Assembly: GCA_004194705.1 (NCBI GenBank)
Contig: SADC01000316.1
Coordinates: 1-64,000, forward strand
Length of the DNA stretch: 64,000 nucleotides
Direction: 5' to 3'
Source of the DNA: Ditylenchus dipsaci
Lineage: Eukaryota > Nematoda > Chromadorea > Rhabditida > Anguinidae
A program made the position numbers and the translations under genes. Below the pieces are notes generated by a model, which was not told the origin of the DNA, made no database searches, and worked only from the letters and a program-made list of their open reading frames with translations. Each line of letters starts with the position of its first letter. The first letter of the stretch is position 1. Shown in pieces: positions 45,801 to 56,880 of the stretch.

Positions 45801-46649
45801 AAAGGCTGACAACATCATGCCATCCCCTTCGGCTCGTCGAAATCTGGAGATAAGTGTTTTTCGAGGTTTCATTTAAATTTTTTAAATAATTTATTTAAAT
45901 TAAAATCTTGCAATTTCGACCCCGGCTAGACGTGACCGACTCAGACATATCTCAGACTCATGTTTGATTGAATCTTGGCTGGCCAACGCCTGCCTAAGTT
46001 TAAAATCTCACAAAAAACAACAACAGTAGGGGTGAGATCAACGCAAAAAGCGGAACGGGTTCGACATTAGGACCGATAAATGTGTAGAAATATGTTTAAA
46101 ACAAAGAGTCAGATGTTAGGTGGTGTCGGATAGACCGACCTAACCTTTTGGGTTGGTCACTCTTGCTCGTTCCTGGTTCTTCTTCAGCCAATTTGCGCTT
46201 CTAAACACAAAATTTTGTAGTCTTCTTATCATTTTTTTCAAAATAACTTACAACACCATTGTTGCCTGAGATCCTCTTCTTGAAAAGATGACGATTTCAA
46301 GCACATAGCCAATCTCTTCGTCCACTGGAGTATGCGGTGGGAACCTCGGCAGTGTGGACAAATCCAGATCGGGAAACTAAAAAGTACATTTTTAGTATTT
46401 AAAATCAATTTTTGTAGGTTAGCTGACCAGTTCTCTGAGCTCTTTCTTGATGTACACATTCCTGGCAGGCACTTGCTGACGTTGCTGCTGTTGTAACCCA
46501 TTTGGAGTTGGGAACGGCAAATTTGGGCGATTCATGTATCCAAACATTTGATTGTTGTAGATTTGTTGGGGTTGGAGCAAATAAGGCATAGAAGGGTTGG
46601 CATTGGGTTGCGCAAAAGCTGCGTTGAGGCCATAGTTATGCGGGTTCAT
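42863..46649 (-). CDS. RBR E3 ubiquitin ligase, RNF216/TRIAD3-like, 11 exons
   Basis: Ubiquitin ligase with RING1-IBR-RING2. Exons from the 5' end: 46428-46649, 46252-46376, 46145-46200, 45710-45843, 45286-45479, 45078-45167, 44834-44942, 43663-43900, 43514-43605, 43065-43166, 42863-43010; about 504 residues. The ATG at 46649 opens an Asn/Gln/Pro-rich N-terminus. RING1: ECTVCFENF (exon 6), then HQF-C-ED-CIRGQ (exon 7) and KCLAHK into SECRSF. IBR: YRCKRCAFAKEMD, FSCLSCQYEYC, then EREWTDDH and KKCEE. RING2: KCPGCKLPF and CDHMSC with the catalytic Cys, then RCGNQFSYT where family members have a C-x2-C pair; both Cys are absent. The order and spacing match RNF216 as I recall it. Five single-base additions are needed (46283-46286, 45098-45099, 44926-44928, 44887-44888, 43604-43605); with them every exon phase fits. 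The start of exon 7 could be 44957 instead. Intron 43901-44833 holds a nested pair of elements. Confidence 0.85.
44058..44412. mobile_element. G/C-run foldback (group C) interrupted by a group A element
   Basis: Left end reads GACGCTA, then a 130-base insertion, then TTGGAATATACCCC; right end is TTATATTCCAGTAGCGCCGC. Removing the insertion (44068-44197) rejoins the left end into the mirror of the right. It lies within an intron of the RBR ligase gene. Confidence 0.7.
44068..44197. mobile_element. TA-foldback group A, 130 bases
   Basis: Ends CAGTCGACCCTCGATTTAAC and TTATATCGAGGTTGACTG with TA on both sides. The phrase GTTAAATCGAGGG appears in both arms. It has inserted into the left end of a group C element. 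Confidence 0.85.
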
Positions 46650-47085
46650 AGTCTACTGAAAGTGAAGTAATTGCAAGTGAACATTTACTCAAGGTTATTA
46701 CGGAAATATAACAGTTTGGCCATTTTTGTTAAATGTTTAAATGAATGCTTTTCTTTAGTGTCAAAGAAGATCAATTTTGTATTTTTTAGTACTTTTATAC
46801 CAAGCTGTAGCCCGTGATTTCCTCTACAAACAGACAAGACAGATTATAAAAATAATGTTTACTGTACCTAATACCCAAAGTTATATGAAAAAAACTTAAT
46901 AACTGTATTTTTTGCCACTCAAAATAATGTTTTTATTTCAAATTGCCATTTTTGAAGATTCATAATTTTTTTAATACTCAAGCACAAAACAGCAAATATG
47001 ACACTAAACTTTAAAGACTGCACCACAGTTTACAATTGATAAAATCTAGTTTTTAGATTATACAAATTATAAGATAAAAAGTTAT
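46650..47085. other. Upstream of RBR ligase gene, no gene seen
   Basis: AT-rich; it should contain the ligase promoter on the minus strand, but no TATA or initiator element can be singled out. No coding signal. Confidence 0.35.
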
Positions 47086-47626
47086 GGGGCTACTCTCGTT
47101 TATCCCCGGACGATACGTAAAAATGCCACGTTTTTGTGAAAAAGTGCCATGTTTTTTCGATTCTAGTCAAGAAGGCGAAAAAGTACCACGTTTTGTGAAA
47201 AAGTGCCACGATTTTGTGAAAAACTGCCACGTTTTTTTCAAATTTGCCTAGTTTTGCACAGATATGCCTGGTTTTATTGGTCGCTTTGTTTCCAAGGACA
47301 TATTTTCTATTTTTTTCCAGGAAGTGGCTTTTTGGGGTAAAAACATGCCAGAAATCGATTGCGATCATTAGAAAAGCAGAAAACGGCATCTGATGCCCGT
47401 AAAAATGCAAATTATAAAGTTAAATGCGTTTATTGAGCTCAAAAATGTCAAAACAATGATAGTTACACATGCGTGTTTACGGGAAACAGATGCCTTTTTT
47501 TGTTTTTCTGATGATCGTTATCGATTTCTGGCATGTTTTACCCCTAAAAGCCACTTCCTGGAAAAAATCGAAAATTTATTTTTTTCACGTGCTTGGGGGG
47601 GGGGGGGGGATAAACGAGAGTAGCCC
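47086..47626. mobile_element. Foldback with GGGCTACTCTCGTTTATCC ends
   Basis: Ends GGGCTACTCTCGTTTATCC and GGATAAACGAGAGTAGCCC, the right one preceded by a long G-run. Arms pair over GCCACTTCCTGG and ATCTGATGCCCG-type words. The left arm contains an array of AAAGTGCCACGTTTT phrases. Confidence 0.7.
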
Positions 47627-48061
47627 AAAGTTATTTGGAAGTGGTGTCTAGCTTATCATACAGCTCTATACAGTCCACGCTCTATTTAACATAATGCAAT
47701 GGACAGCCGAAAACCTTATGTTGGATGGGGTTTATGTAAGAGCTTCGCTTCCCAAAATTTTGCTACAGTCTATTGCTACAGTCTAATTGCAAGTGAATCT
47801 ATTTGAGGACACAAGTTTGTTTGTACCTTGGGTCCGACCCTTTTTTTAATCCGATTTTTTATTTTTTGCCAGTTGTGTTTTGATAGTCTGGTCCCAATAT
47901 TGCAAGGACTAGGGTCTGCAGCGCCTATCGGCGCCTATTTTGTTCGGGAACATTAGTTGTTCATGTACATTAGTAGTTCGGGTAGATTTATCTTCCGAGT
48001 GCGTTAATGGTTAGGCTAGATCATCCACCCTACCTGTTGACTAAGCTACTCTACCTCTCCT

Positions 48062-49530
48062 ACCCTTGCCCATCCTCGCTTATCCTCGCCTACCCTCGCC
48101 TATCCTCGCCTACCCTCGCCTATCCTCGCCTACCCTCACACATCCTCGCCATCCTCGCCTACCCTTGCCCATCCTCGCCTATCCTCGCCTACCCTCACAC
48201 ATCCTCGCCTACCCTCGCCTATCCTCGCCTACCCTCACACATCCTCGCCCATCCTCGCCTACCCTTGCCCATCCTCGCCTATCCTCGCCTACCTCGCCCA
48301 TCCTCGCCTACCCTTGCCCATCCTCGCCTATCCTCGCCTACCCTCACACATCCTCGCCCATCCTCGCCTACCCTTGCCCATCCTCGCCTATCCTCGCCTA
48401 CCCTCGCCCATCCTCGCCTACCCTTGCCCATCCTCGCCTATCCTCGCCTACCCTCACACATCCTCGCCTACCCTTGCCCATCCTCGCCTATCCTCGCCTA
48501 CCCTCGCCCATCCTCGCCTACCCTTGCCCATCCTCGCCTATCCTCGCCTACCCTCGCCCATCCTCGCCTACCTTGCCCATCCTCGCCTACCCTTGCCATC
48601 CTCGCTATCCTCGCCTACCCTCGCCCATCCTCGCCTACCCTTGCCCATCCTCGCCTATCCTCGCCTACCTCGCCCATCCTCGCCTACCCTTGCCCATCCT
48701 CGCCTATCCTCGCCTACCCTCGCCCATCCTCGCCTACCCTTGCCCATCCTCGCCTACCCTTGCCCATCCTCGCCTATCCTCGCCTACCCTCACACATCCT
48801 CGCCTACCTCGCCTATCCTCGCCTACCCTCACACATCCTCGCCCATCCTCGCCTACCCTTGCCCATCCTCGCCTATCTCGCCTACCCTCGCCCATCCTCG
48901 CCTACCCTTGCCCATCCTCGCCTATCCTCGCCTACCCTCGCCTATCCTCGCCTACCTCGCCTACCCTCGCCTATCCTCGCCTACCCTCACACATCCTCGC
49001 CCATCCTCGCCTACCCTTGCCCATCCTCGCCTATCCTCGCCTACCCTCGCCCATCCTCGCCTACCCTTGCCCATCCTCGCCTATCCTCGCCTACCCTCGC
49101 CTATCCTCGCCTACCCTCACACATCCTCGCCCATCCTCGCCTACCCTTGCCCATCCTCGCCTATCCTCGCCTACCCTCACACATCCTCGCCTACCCTCGC
49201 CTATCCTCGCCTACCCTCACACATCCTCGCCATCCTCGCCTACCCTTGCCCATCCTCGCCTATCCTCGCCTACCCTCGCCCATCCTCGCCTACCTTTGCC
49301 CATCCTCGCCTATCCTCGCCTACCCTCGCCTATCTCGCCTACCCTCGCCTACCCTCGCCTATCCTCGCCTACCCTCACACATCCTCGCCCATCCTCGCCT
49401 ACCCTTGCCCATCCTCGCCTATCCTCGCCTACCCTCGCCCATCCTCGCCTACCCTTGCCCATCCTCGCCTATCCTCGCCTACCCTCGCCTATCCTCGCCT
49501 ACCCTCGCCCATGCTCGCCTATCCAATTTC
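48062..49530. repeat. 1.5 kb minisatellite, 10-base unit
   Basis: Nearly every position fits a unit CGCCTA(C/T)CCT, with variants TTGCCCATCC and CACACATCCT arranged in a higher-order pattern of about 30-50 bases. Because the unit is 10 bases and lacks stops, all three plus frames stay open for more than 400 codons and give the same peptide shifted (ILAYPRLPSP-like). I do not call these genes. Single-base losses occur inside some units. Confidence 0.9.
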
Positions 49531-49559
49531 GATTATACGTGATTGTGCTTAAAAGGAAG

Positions 49560-50258
49560 CCAAGATGTTGAACTTGAGGGTTCCGCAGAGATATTTGACA
49601 TTAATCGGCAAAAACTGGCCAAAATTGGGTTTGAACCGGAACATCCACTTAAATCCACACCTGAGAAACCAATGAGTTTTGAGCTTGTCCGGGCAGTTCA
49701 AACCCGTTCACTTTTTAAAATCCACTGTTAAAAAGCTCATTTTGTAGCTGAGATTCTTTTGTTTTCACCATTATAAAACATCAACACTGACTTTCTCTAT
49801 AAAAGTGGCTCAAAATTGTGTCTGAAGTTAAAAATATGAAAAACTCCACCTAAAAAGCAACTGACTTGAGAGCTTGTCCGTACCAGTTCGAGACCTTACA
49901 CTCTTCTAACATCACTGGTTAATAACTCATTTTGTAGCTCAGATTCTCTAGTTTTCACCATTATAAAACATCAGCACCGACTTTTTTTATAAAAGTGGCT
50001 CAAAATTGGGTCTGAAGTTAAAAAATAGGAAAAAGTACACCTAAAAAACCACTGAGTTGAGAGCTTGTCCGGACCAGTTCGACCCCTAAAACTTTCAAAA
50101 TCCACTGTTCAATAGCTCATTTTGTAGCTGAGATTCTCTAGTTTTCACCATTATATAACATCAACACCGACTTTCATATAAAAGTGGCTGAAAATTTGAC
50201 GATACATTAAAGTGTGATCCAACCACCCACACACCGACCCAAATACTATATAGAGATT
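49560..50258. repeat. 190-base tandem repeat, about 3.5 units
   Basis: Units begin at CTCATTTTGTAGCTGAGATT near 49735, 49926 and 50117, each with TTTTCACCATTATAAAACAT and GAGCTTGTCCG. A half unit precedes them. The block ends in CCCAAATACTATATAGAGAT, like the tail at 27715-27735. Confidence 0.8.
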
Positions 50259-50355
50259 ACGATTTTGCCAATTTTTTCTTTTCAGAAATTAAAAGTTTTT
50301 TTTCAAAGCAAAAACTCGATTTGAGGACAAGAATTTTGAAAAATCCTGTTTTTAA

Positions 50356-50588
50356 AGGGCCATTACCGTCCCCGACAACGGTTGTCCCCCGCCAATTCAA
50401 TTTTTTCTGAATCATTGAACATCCGTACAGATTTTTTAATTTGGTTTCTAACAAAACTTTACCTTAAATCAAATTATAGCACTTGTTATGTTAGAAACAA
50501 AGCTGAAAAATCCGTACAAAAGTTGAATGATTAGGCAAAAAGTTTGAATTGGAGGGGGGGGCAATTTGAAACACGTGGCCATGGCCCT
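50356..50588. mobile_element. TTAA-flanked MITE, copy 3 (inverted)
   Basis: AGGGCCATTACCG ... GGCCATGGCCCT, left TTAA at 50352-50355, right flank TAAA. The interior matches copies 1 and 2 in reverse orientation. Confidence 0.7.
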
Positions 50589-51043
50589 TAAAATCGAATT
50601 TTGCTGTTTTAAGAGAAAAAATAATAATTTTCTGAAAAACGATCGGCAAAATAGTAATCCTTGCGATATTTGGAACCAGATTGTCAAAAAGAACTGGCAA
50701 AAAAATTAAAAATCGGGCTAAAAAAACTATCGAACCCAAGCTGGGAACGAACTTTGGCCAGTCCCTGAGTGGCCTTAAATTGAGAATGGACTGTATGTCC
50801 AAACCGAATCTCCAAGTTTTAGAGTTAGCTTATTTTCTCTATTAAGGACCCCTCTCTAATAATGAACCCCCCCCCCTCCTATTTTTGACTAGGATTTTAG
50901 AGTTAAGGCCATTTTTGATTGACAATTTTCAGATTTTTCGGAGGTTGACAAATAATGAACCCGGGTGCGTTAATAGATAAATACGGTATTTTAAATAGAG
51001 ATTTTTGCTAAATAAACATATGTTAAATAGGGCGTGGACTGTA

Positions 51044-52196
51044 TACACTTGTTTGAATAAAACATTACGAAATCAGTCTCTTATATAAGAAAAAATGCTG
51101 CAACTTTTCATTTAAACTAAAATAAAGGCCAGTGAATTAGCAAATCGTACTGGAAGATTGTCCTGAAACATTTACTTTTTGATCTGGCGTATTAAGAATT
51201 TCGTTAATTTAAAATAATGGCTAAAGCTTTGAATTTTGCCAATGAAAGTTCAGGACCTCCTAGGAACACTTTTATTCAATAAATTCCATCACAAATTGAG
51301 AACAGTAAATCACTCTAGTAGATAAACTCCTCTGTAGTCATTTTCCCATCCTACTCGCTATACCATATTTGAAAAAAATCAGACGAATAAGCCAGAAGAC
51401 TTGGACTCAAAGAATTTCTTGACCATAATTGGAACGTGGTACGGTCTATTTCTTCAAAAGTTTAAAGCAATAAAATAATCCACAAATAGCTGCATCAAGA
51501 GTGCACAAAACTATATAATAAGAGCCAAATTTTTTGATGGAAGATTGGTGTAGAATCTTAATTGACGTAAAAACATTTAATGCAGTAAAATTATTGATTT
51601 ATCAAAAAGCTTACAGCGGCGAAAAACCATCCGAAATAAGTAGGAATAATATTAAAGAAAATATCCGTTATAACTGTAAATTTAACGCAGGCATTGTTCT
51701 AAATGTAAAAAAATGTATTATTCATAATTTTTTTTTGTTAACACTCCAACAGTTGAACGAACTCTTTGGTGAGATTCAAATTTCAAATATATGTATCAAA
51801 TTTCAAAAATATTAAAAGGAGTTTTATTGAATTATTGGAATTCTTTTAAATAACTTATTATTTCGAGCGGAATTTGAAATTTGAAGGCGAATTTTTATGT
51901 TAAAGCAAATTCACATGCAAATTGACCACGCTGAGCACGAATTCGGTGTCAGAATTCAGGGTTAACCTAGTGAAAAAAATTTGGGACATATGTGTGTGAA
52001 ATTTCGTACGAGATGAGAAATTTAAATGGCTATAACTTTTCAAAGTTGCTCAGGAAGAGTAGCAGAACACGATGTACATCACATAAAACTTTTGAAAAAA
52101 AAATCGTGGTAAATCGTTATTTGTGACTTTATCATTTTCTCAGAAAGTCTTTTTTAAATATGATCAGCATGAAGTTCTGAGTCCATCCCACCCAGT
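51044..52196. other. Intergenic, nothing recognised
   Basis: AT-rich. A 93-codon open frame at 51534-51815 has no motif, codon bias or splice context that I recognise. No repeat partner was seen. Confidence 0.35.
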
Positions 52197-52654
52197 GTTT
52201 TCAAAAGTCAATGTCAAGTTCAAGGTGAAACTTTACTTTAAAACTTCAAGGTCCTTTTTTCTCGATTTTTTGTAAGGAAAATGGGTCTGAATTTTTTTCC
52301 CTGTCCCTGAAGTCAAGATTTTGCGATGAACAAAACGTACTTTTCACAATAACGATATCACTTTTGTACGCTGAGATATAGCCTAAAGTCAAGGTAAAAT
52401 CACCTTGATTTTAGCGAAAGTCAAGGTCAAGGTAAAATCAAGGTGATTTTACCTTGACTTTAGGCTATATCTCATCGTGCAAAATTATATCGTTATTCTG
52501 AAAAGTACGTTTTGTTCAGCGCAAATCTTGACTTCAGGGGATAGAAAAAAAATTCAGACCCATTTTCCTTACTAAAATCGAGAAAAACGACCTTGAAGTT
52601 TTAAAGTCAAGTTTTACCTTGACCTTGAAATTGACCATGACTTTTGAAAACACT
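52197..52654. mobile_element. 458-base foldback, GTCAAGGTAAAATC phrase
   Basis: Ends CAGTGTTTTCAAAAGTCA and TGACTTTTGAAAACACTG. Arms of about 220 bases pair throughout; the centre is four copies of TCAAGGTAAAATCA in alternating orientation. Flanks ATCCCACC and ATCCACCA are imperfect 8-base repeats, so a hAT origin is possible. Confidence 0.8.
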
Positions 52655-52814
52655 GATCCACCAAAAAGATCGTTCAAGTGTTAGAGTGCCAACAAAGCAA
52701 AATACAAGTCTTTTGACAACGGTAATTCGCCAGTCTGGTCCAAAAAATTGCAAAGATTCCGATTTTGCCGGTCATTTCCGAAAATGACTAATTTTTTTTT
52801 GTCATTAATAGCTC

Positions 52815-52950
52815 GCTTACAATGGCAGGGTGAGGTAGAGGTGTGAGGTGTGCTTACAATGGAGGTGCGAGATGCGAGGTCAAGGTGTGAGGTGAGGTCA
52901 GAGTGCTTACAATGCCTCGCACGTCGTACCTTACACCTCGCACCTCTTCT
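52815..52950. repeat. GAGGTGTGAGGT phrase array with GCTTACAATG spacers
   Basis: GGTGTGAGGTG-type phrases alternate with GTGCTTACAATG, then end in the complement CACCTCGCACCTC. A parallel layout with GAGAGTGAGAGTGG phrases and TTGTGAAC / TTCACAATG spacers is at 59300-59385 and 63295-63390. Confidence 0.6.
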
Positions 52951-53734
52951 GCTCATTTTCAATTTCTTTTGTTGTTCGCACCAGTTGTTTTCGTCTATTT
53001 CGATCTCGGTGTAGCTTTTTGTAGCTCTTTATGTTCGTTGGGCGCTTCGCTGCTAAGACCAACAGATTCAACATTGCAAGGGATAGGATGACATGTAGTA
53101 CATATTTTATCGTTATTTCCGTTGTCGGAGACGGCAATGGACCTTTATCGAGTTTCGATTTCACGGTAGCCTTTTTGAAAAAGGAGTGCCATAAGATCAA
53201 GGCCCGTGGGTCTTAATGGCAAAAAAAAGTCTTCTCGGAAACGGCCCGCGAAATCAGAATTCTTGCGATTTTTCGGACCAGACTGGCGAATTACATTTGG
53301 CAAAAGACCGACTGAAATAAAACCTCATAAGTGTGAAACCCTATTATAAAGACATACCAAATTCAAATTTCCACCACGTCTGCGTAAAAGCCAAAGAAAA
53401 TATAAACTTAGAAAAAGATCTAATGTAGAAACAGTAGTTTGCAGTAATATTGAGGAAATTTTCAAGCCATAATACACACAAGCATACATTCTGCAGCCGG
53501 CTACTGAATTTCGAAATTTTAATTTGAGAAAAAGTAGTTGTTGAATAGTTGCATGCAAACTAGGGCTGAAGCCGGCTTTTCACTAAAAAATCAGATCCAG
53601 ATGTCCGATGAAATTTCAAAAAATTAGATTCTAATTTTAGATCCCGAAAAAGTCAGATTTTCGATGTGACCAGTGATTGGAAAAGCGGCCGGGGAATCAG
53701 GCCGAGCCAAATTTGGCCGGCCAAAATTTGGCTA

Positions 53735-54175
53735 TGTGTTTTTTGTAGAGATCATGAACACCAATATTTACAAAAACCAATATTAGAATTTTTAGCGCTG
53801 TTTTTATTACGAAATCGCAAATCTGATATAGATGACCTATACTCAAAATCCAAAAGCAGATAATGATCATCTATATCAGAATTGACGAAAAAATCGAAAT
53901 CTCGAAAAAAATCTAGATGTTGGGTTTTGATATGGGTTTTCATAGACCCAATATCAAAACCCAATATCTGGAATTTTTTTGGAGATTCTAATTTTTTTGT
54001 CAATTCTGATGTATTAATAGATGATCATTAATAGATAAATAATAATAGATGATCATTATTTAATTTTGAATTTTGGGTATAGGTCATCTATATCAGATTT
54101 GCGATTTCGTAATAAAAACAGCACTAAAAATGATAATATTAGTTTTTGTAAATATTGGTGTTCATCATCTCTAGT
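53735..54175. mobile_element. Foldback with ATATCAGAATTGACG-type arms
   Basis: Arms pair GAACACCAATATTTACAAAA with TTTTGTAAATATTGGTGTTC and ATCTGATATAGATGACCTAT with its complement. The centre repeats ATGGGTTTT / AATATCAAAACCCAATATC. A possible outer end, CTAGGGCTGAAGCCGG, lies at 53563. Confidence 0.65.
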
Positions 54176-54269
54176 TTTTGGCTCTGGTTTTGGCTTAGGC
54201 CGTCACTTTTGGCTTTGGCTTTGCGTTTGGCTTTTTCAATCACTGGATGTGAATCACATCATGTAACCC

Positions 54270-54985
54270 GCCAAATTAGCCCCTCCAAATAATCCCTTAC
54301 TTCAATGATTTTTTTGTCTTGGTGGGAAATGAGCCCGTCCTAACGTACGTTAGCCTAACCTATGCCTAATTCCTTAGTTAGTTATTTGAAGAGTCTTATT
54401 TGGGTGTTTTCACGAAATTTTCATACTACAGATTCCAGATTTCGGCTACAGCGCTGATACTGTCGCGAATATTACGCGATTTATCTATAACCATCTGGCA
54501 CAAGCCTTTACTTTTTCTCTTTCAATCAAATTTGCCCACAAAATTTCGTATATTTAGGTGCGTACTTACAATACTGCAATGTTACCGGCGTGTCAAACAC
54601 GTCAAAAGACCAAATCGAGATTTTCGTATAGAGACAAATTCGTTTAAAAAACATTTAAATTTAATTTTTTTGTTTATTTGAGCATTTTCTGTTTTTGGCA
54701 CAACTTTTCTTAGATAAGCTGTGCTCGACTTTTTGGGGTATCGATGTTAGGTACCTTTTTTCCCATTTTGGAACTACCCTGTGTTCTAACTACTTAGGCC
54801 TTAGGCTTAGGGGTTAGCCAGCGTATGTTAGGACGGACTAATGAATGCCTGGCGCACTTTTCCAGAGTGATCTGGGACCGTGACTAATTTTTGGGTGCTT
54901 TTCATGAGCTTTTATAAAAAAGAGATTTAGGCCAAAATGGGGAAAAAAGTACCTAACGTCAACGCACCACTTTTTTTGATGCCAT
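54270..54985. repeat. Two overlapping worn foldbacks
   Basis: One pairs CGTCCTAACGTACGTTAGCC (54338) with TAGCCAGCGTATGTTAGGACGG (about 54817). The other pairs TTAGGTACCTTTTTTCCC (54750) with GGGGAAAAAAGTACCTAACG (about 54939). No gene seen. Confidence 0.5.
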
Positions 54986-55084
54986 TGGAAGCTCTAAGTT
55001 TGCGCTTTCGATTTGAAAAAAAAATCAAGCTCTGTTAGAAATACAAACAGTTAGAAATAATAAAAAGTTCATATTTATCGTTTT

Positions 55085-56373
55085 TAGAGACAGAAACGGG
55101 ACGGGATCCCGTCGGGATCCCGATCCCGCCCGAGCCGATTTCGGGCCAAAATCCGTCCCGAAATCCCGCCCGATCATTTCTAAAAATCCCGATCCCGATC
55201 CCGAAATTCGGTGAATCCCGAGCGACAATTTCAGGCCTTTTTTGTTCGAAAAAGCACCAATTTTCAACTTTTTCACTTAAAAATTTCATGCAAATTAAAA
55301 AATTTCATAATTTTTTACTTTTATATGATTTTTTGCGGAATTTTCGGGTTGTTTTTATTCGATTAATTTTTCTTAAGTAGCCATATAGAGTTTCACCCCT
55401 TAATAATATGGACGAGCATTTCTCGGTATTTCTCGAATGGTATTGTTTTGATGAAGATATGGGCAGCGAGAGACAGCGCCATCTCAGATTGCGCCATATT
55501 CAACTTGCGCCACTGCATATTGCGCCCAAATCAAATTGCGCCATTATAAAGCTTCCAATTGTTGGCCATCTCTCAGAAATTGGTCATTGAAGGACATGAG
55601 AACATGTTGAAAGCACAAGACCTATTAAATAAGTTCAATAAACGCATTTAGCGTCTATTTTGTGAAAAAATATTTCGAAAAAATAAGCTTGGGGGACAAG
55701 GCAAATGACTGAGGAGTACACTTTGCTTGAGTGGCTATGCACACCAAACTTTCTCTACTCTTCCTAAAGTCACCCCTAATACCGAATTAGAACACATTTT
55801 GTTAAAATTAGTCTGCAAAATGCATTTGCCTATTTGTGATTACACAAATAAAGGCGCAATTTGCAGTGGCGCAATTTGAATATGGCGCAATCTGAAATTG
55901 CGCTGTCTCTCGCTGCCCAAATGTATCCCTGGATCTGTAGTTCCTAACAAGCTATCACTGATCTACTGTGGTTAAAAAAATTATTTTTTAATAACAACTA
56001 AATGTTTTCAAGCCATAACATGTTAATCGAACAGCATGTAAAAAAATAAAGCGATAAATGATGATCTAAAATAATTATGATCAGAAAAATCACTAAAAAT
56101 ATTAGATCGTATTATTCATGGGTGAATTATAATTAAATAAAGTAAACTATCAGTAGCAAACCATTTGAGTCGTTAAAAATAACCAAATTAGAAAAATTTA
56201 GCACAAAAATGCGAATTTTTTTCTGAGTTTACGCTATTTTTAAAATCCCGAAATTTTTTCGGGATCCCGACGGGATCCCGAACTTTCTTTTCCAAATCCC
56301 GATCCCGATCCCGAATTTTTTCGGCCAAAAATCCCGTCCCGAAATCCCGCCCGAAGGCTTTTTTCTGTCTCTA
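55085..56373. mobile_element. hAT-type element with 8-base target duplication ATCGTTTT
   Basis: Ends TAGAGACAGAAA and TTTTTCTGTCTCTA; perfect direct repeats ATCGTTTT at 55077-55084 and 56374-56381. Sub-terminal DNA on both sides is an array of CGGGATCCCGATCCCG phrases. The interior holds a nested foldback (55461-55918). No transposase frame. Confidence 0.9.
55461..55918. mobile_element. Nested foldback, AAATTGCGCCA phrase
   Basis: Ends GGGCAGCGAGAGACAGCG and CGCTGTCTCTCGCTGCCC. Four to five AATTGCGCCA phrases in the left arm face complements (GGCGCAATTTG) in the right. No clear target duplication. Confidence 0.8.
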
Positions 56374-56514
56374 ATCGTTTTGGCAGAGTCTTGCACCCAG
56401 GCGGATTGACCTATGGCCTAAGTAATGCGTATATAAAAGTACGTCCTCCCTTTAAATTGGGAAAATTGAATTTGAATCAGTTTTTTTAGACAAGAAGTAA
56501 CTCGAGGAATTATA

Positions 56515-56880
56515 CAGTCGAAGCTCTCTATAACGACTCTCGAGGGACCGGTTAACCGAGTCGTTATAGAGAGCGAGTCGTTATAAAGAGCGTCGTTTTG
56601 GGCCCTAGTGCAGAAGCGGTTGCCAAAATTTGCCTTGGTCCCTCTGTTGTTTTTTTGCGAAATATGCCTTGGTCCCCTGTTGTTTTGAAGGTGATCATGG
56701 TAAAGGTGATCATGTTAACCATAATCACCATGATCACTACAATAACTATATTAACATAACTATAATGAACAGGGGGGACCAAGGCATATTTCGCAAAAAA
56801 ACAACAGGGGGGACCAAGGCAAATTTTGCCAACCGCTTCTGCACTAGGACCAAGAGCGTCGTTATAGAGAGCGTCAACTG
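56515..56880. mobile_element. TA-foldback group A, TCTATAACGAC phrase
   Basis: Ends CAGTCGAAGCTCTCTATAAC and GTTATAGAGAGCGTCAACTG, TA on both sides. The phrase CGTTATAGAGAGCG occurs five times. Inside is a palindrome of GCCTTGGTCCC / GGGACCAAGGC modules and GGTGATCATG repeats. Confidence 0.85.

Larger units (their letters stand above)
47671..51041. mobile_element. 3.4 kb TA-flanked composite enclosing minisatellite
   Basis: Ends CAGTCCACGCTCTATTTAAC and GTTAAATAGGGCGTGGACTG with TA on each side (47669-47670; 51042-51043). Just inside are two halves of another group A element (47765-47930, words GGGTCCGACC; 50625-50797, words GGGAACGAACTT, ending in GGACTG then TA). Between the halves lie the minisatellite, the 190-base tandem repeat and a TTAA MITE. 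Whether the whole moved as a unit cannot be decided here. Confidence 0.65.

Noticed and set aside
48007..49571. Three overlapping open frames of 412 to 511 codons as protein genes
   Set aside because: All follow from a 10-base stop-free tandem unit. There is no start context, splice structure or non-repetitive part.
51534..51815. A 93-codon open frame as a small gene
   Set aside because: AT-rich frame with no recognisable motif, no splice or polyadenylation context and no conserved copy.
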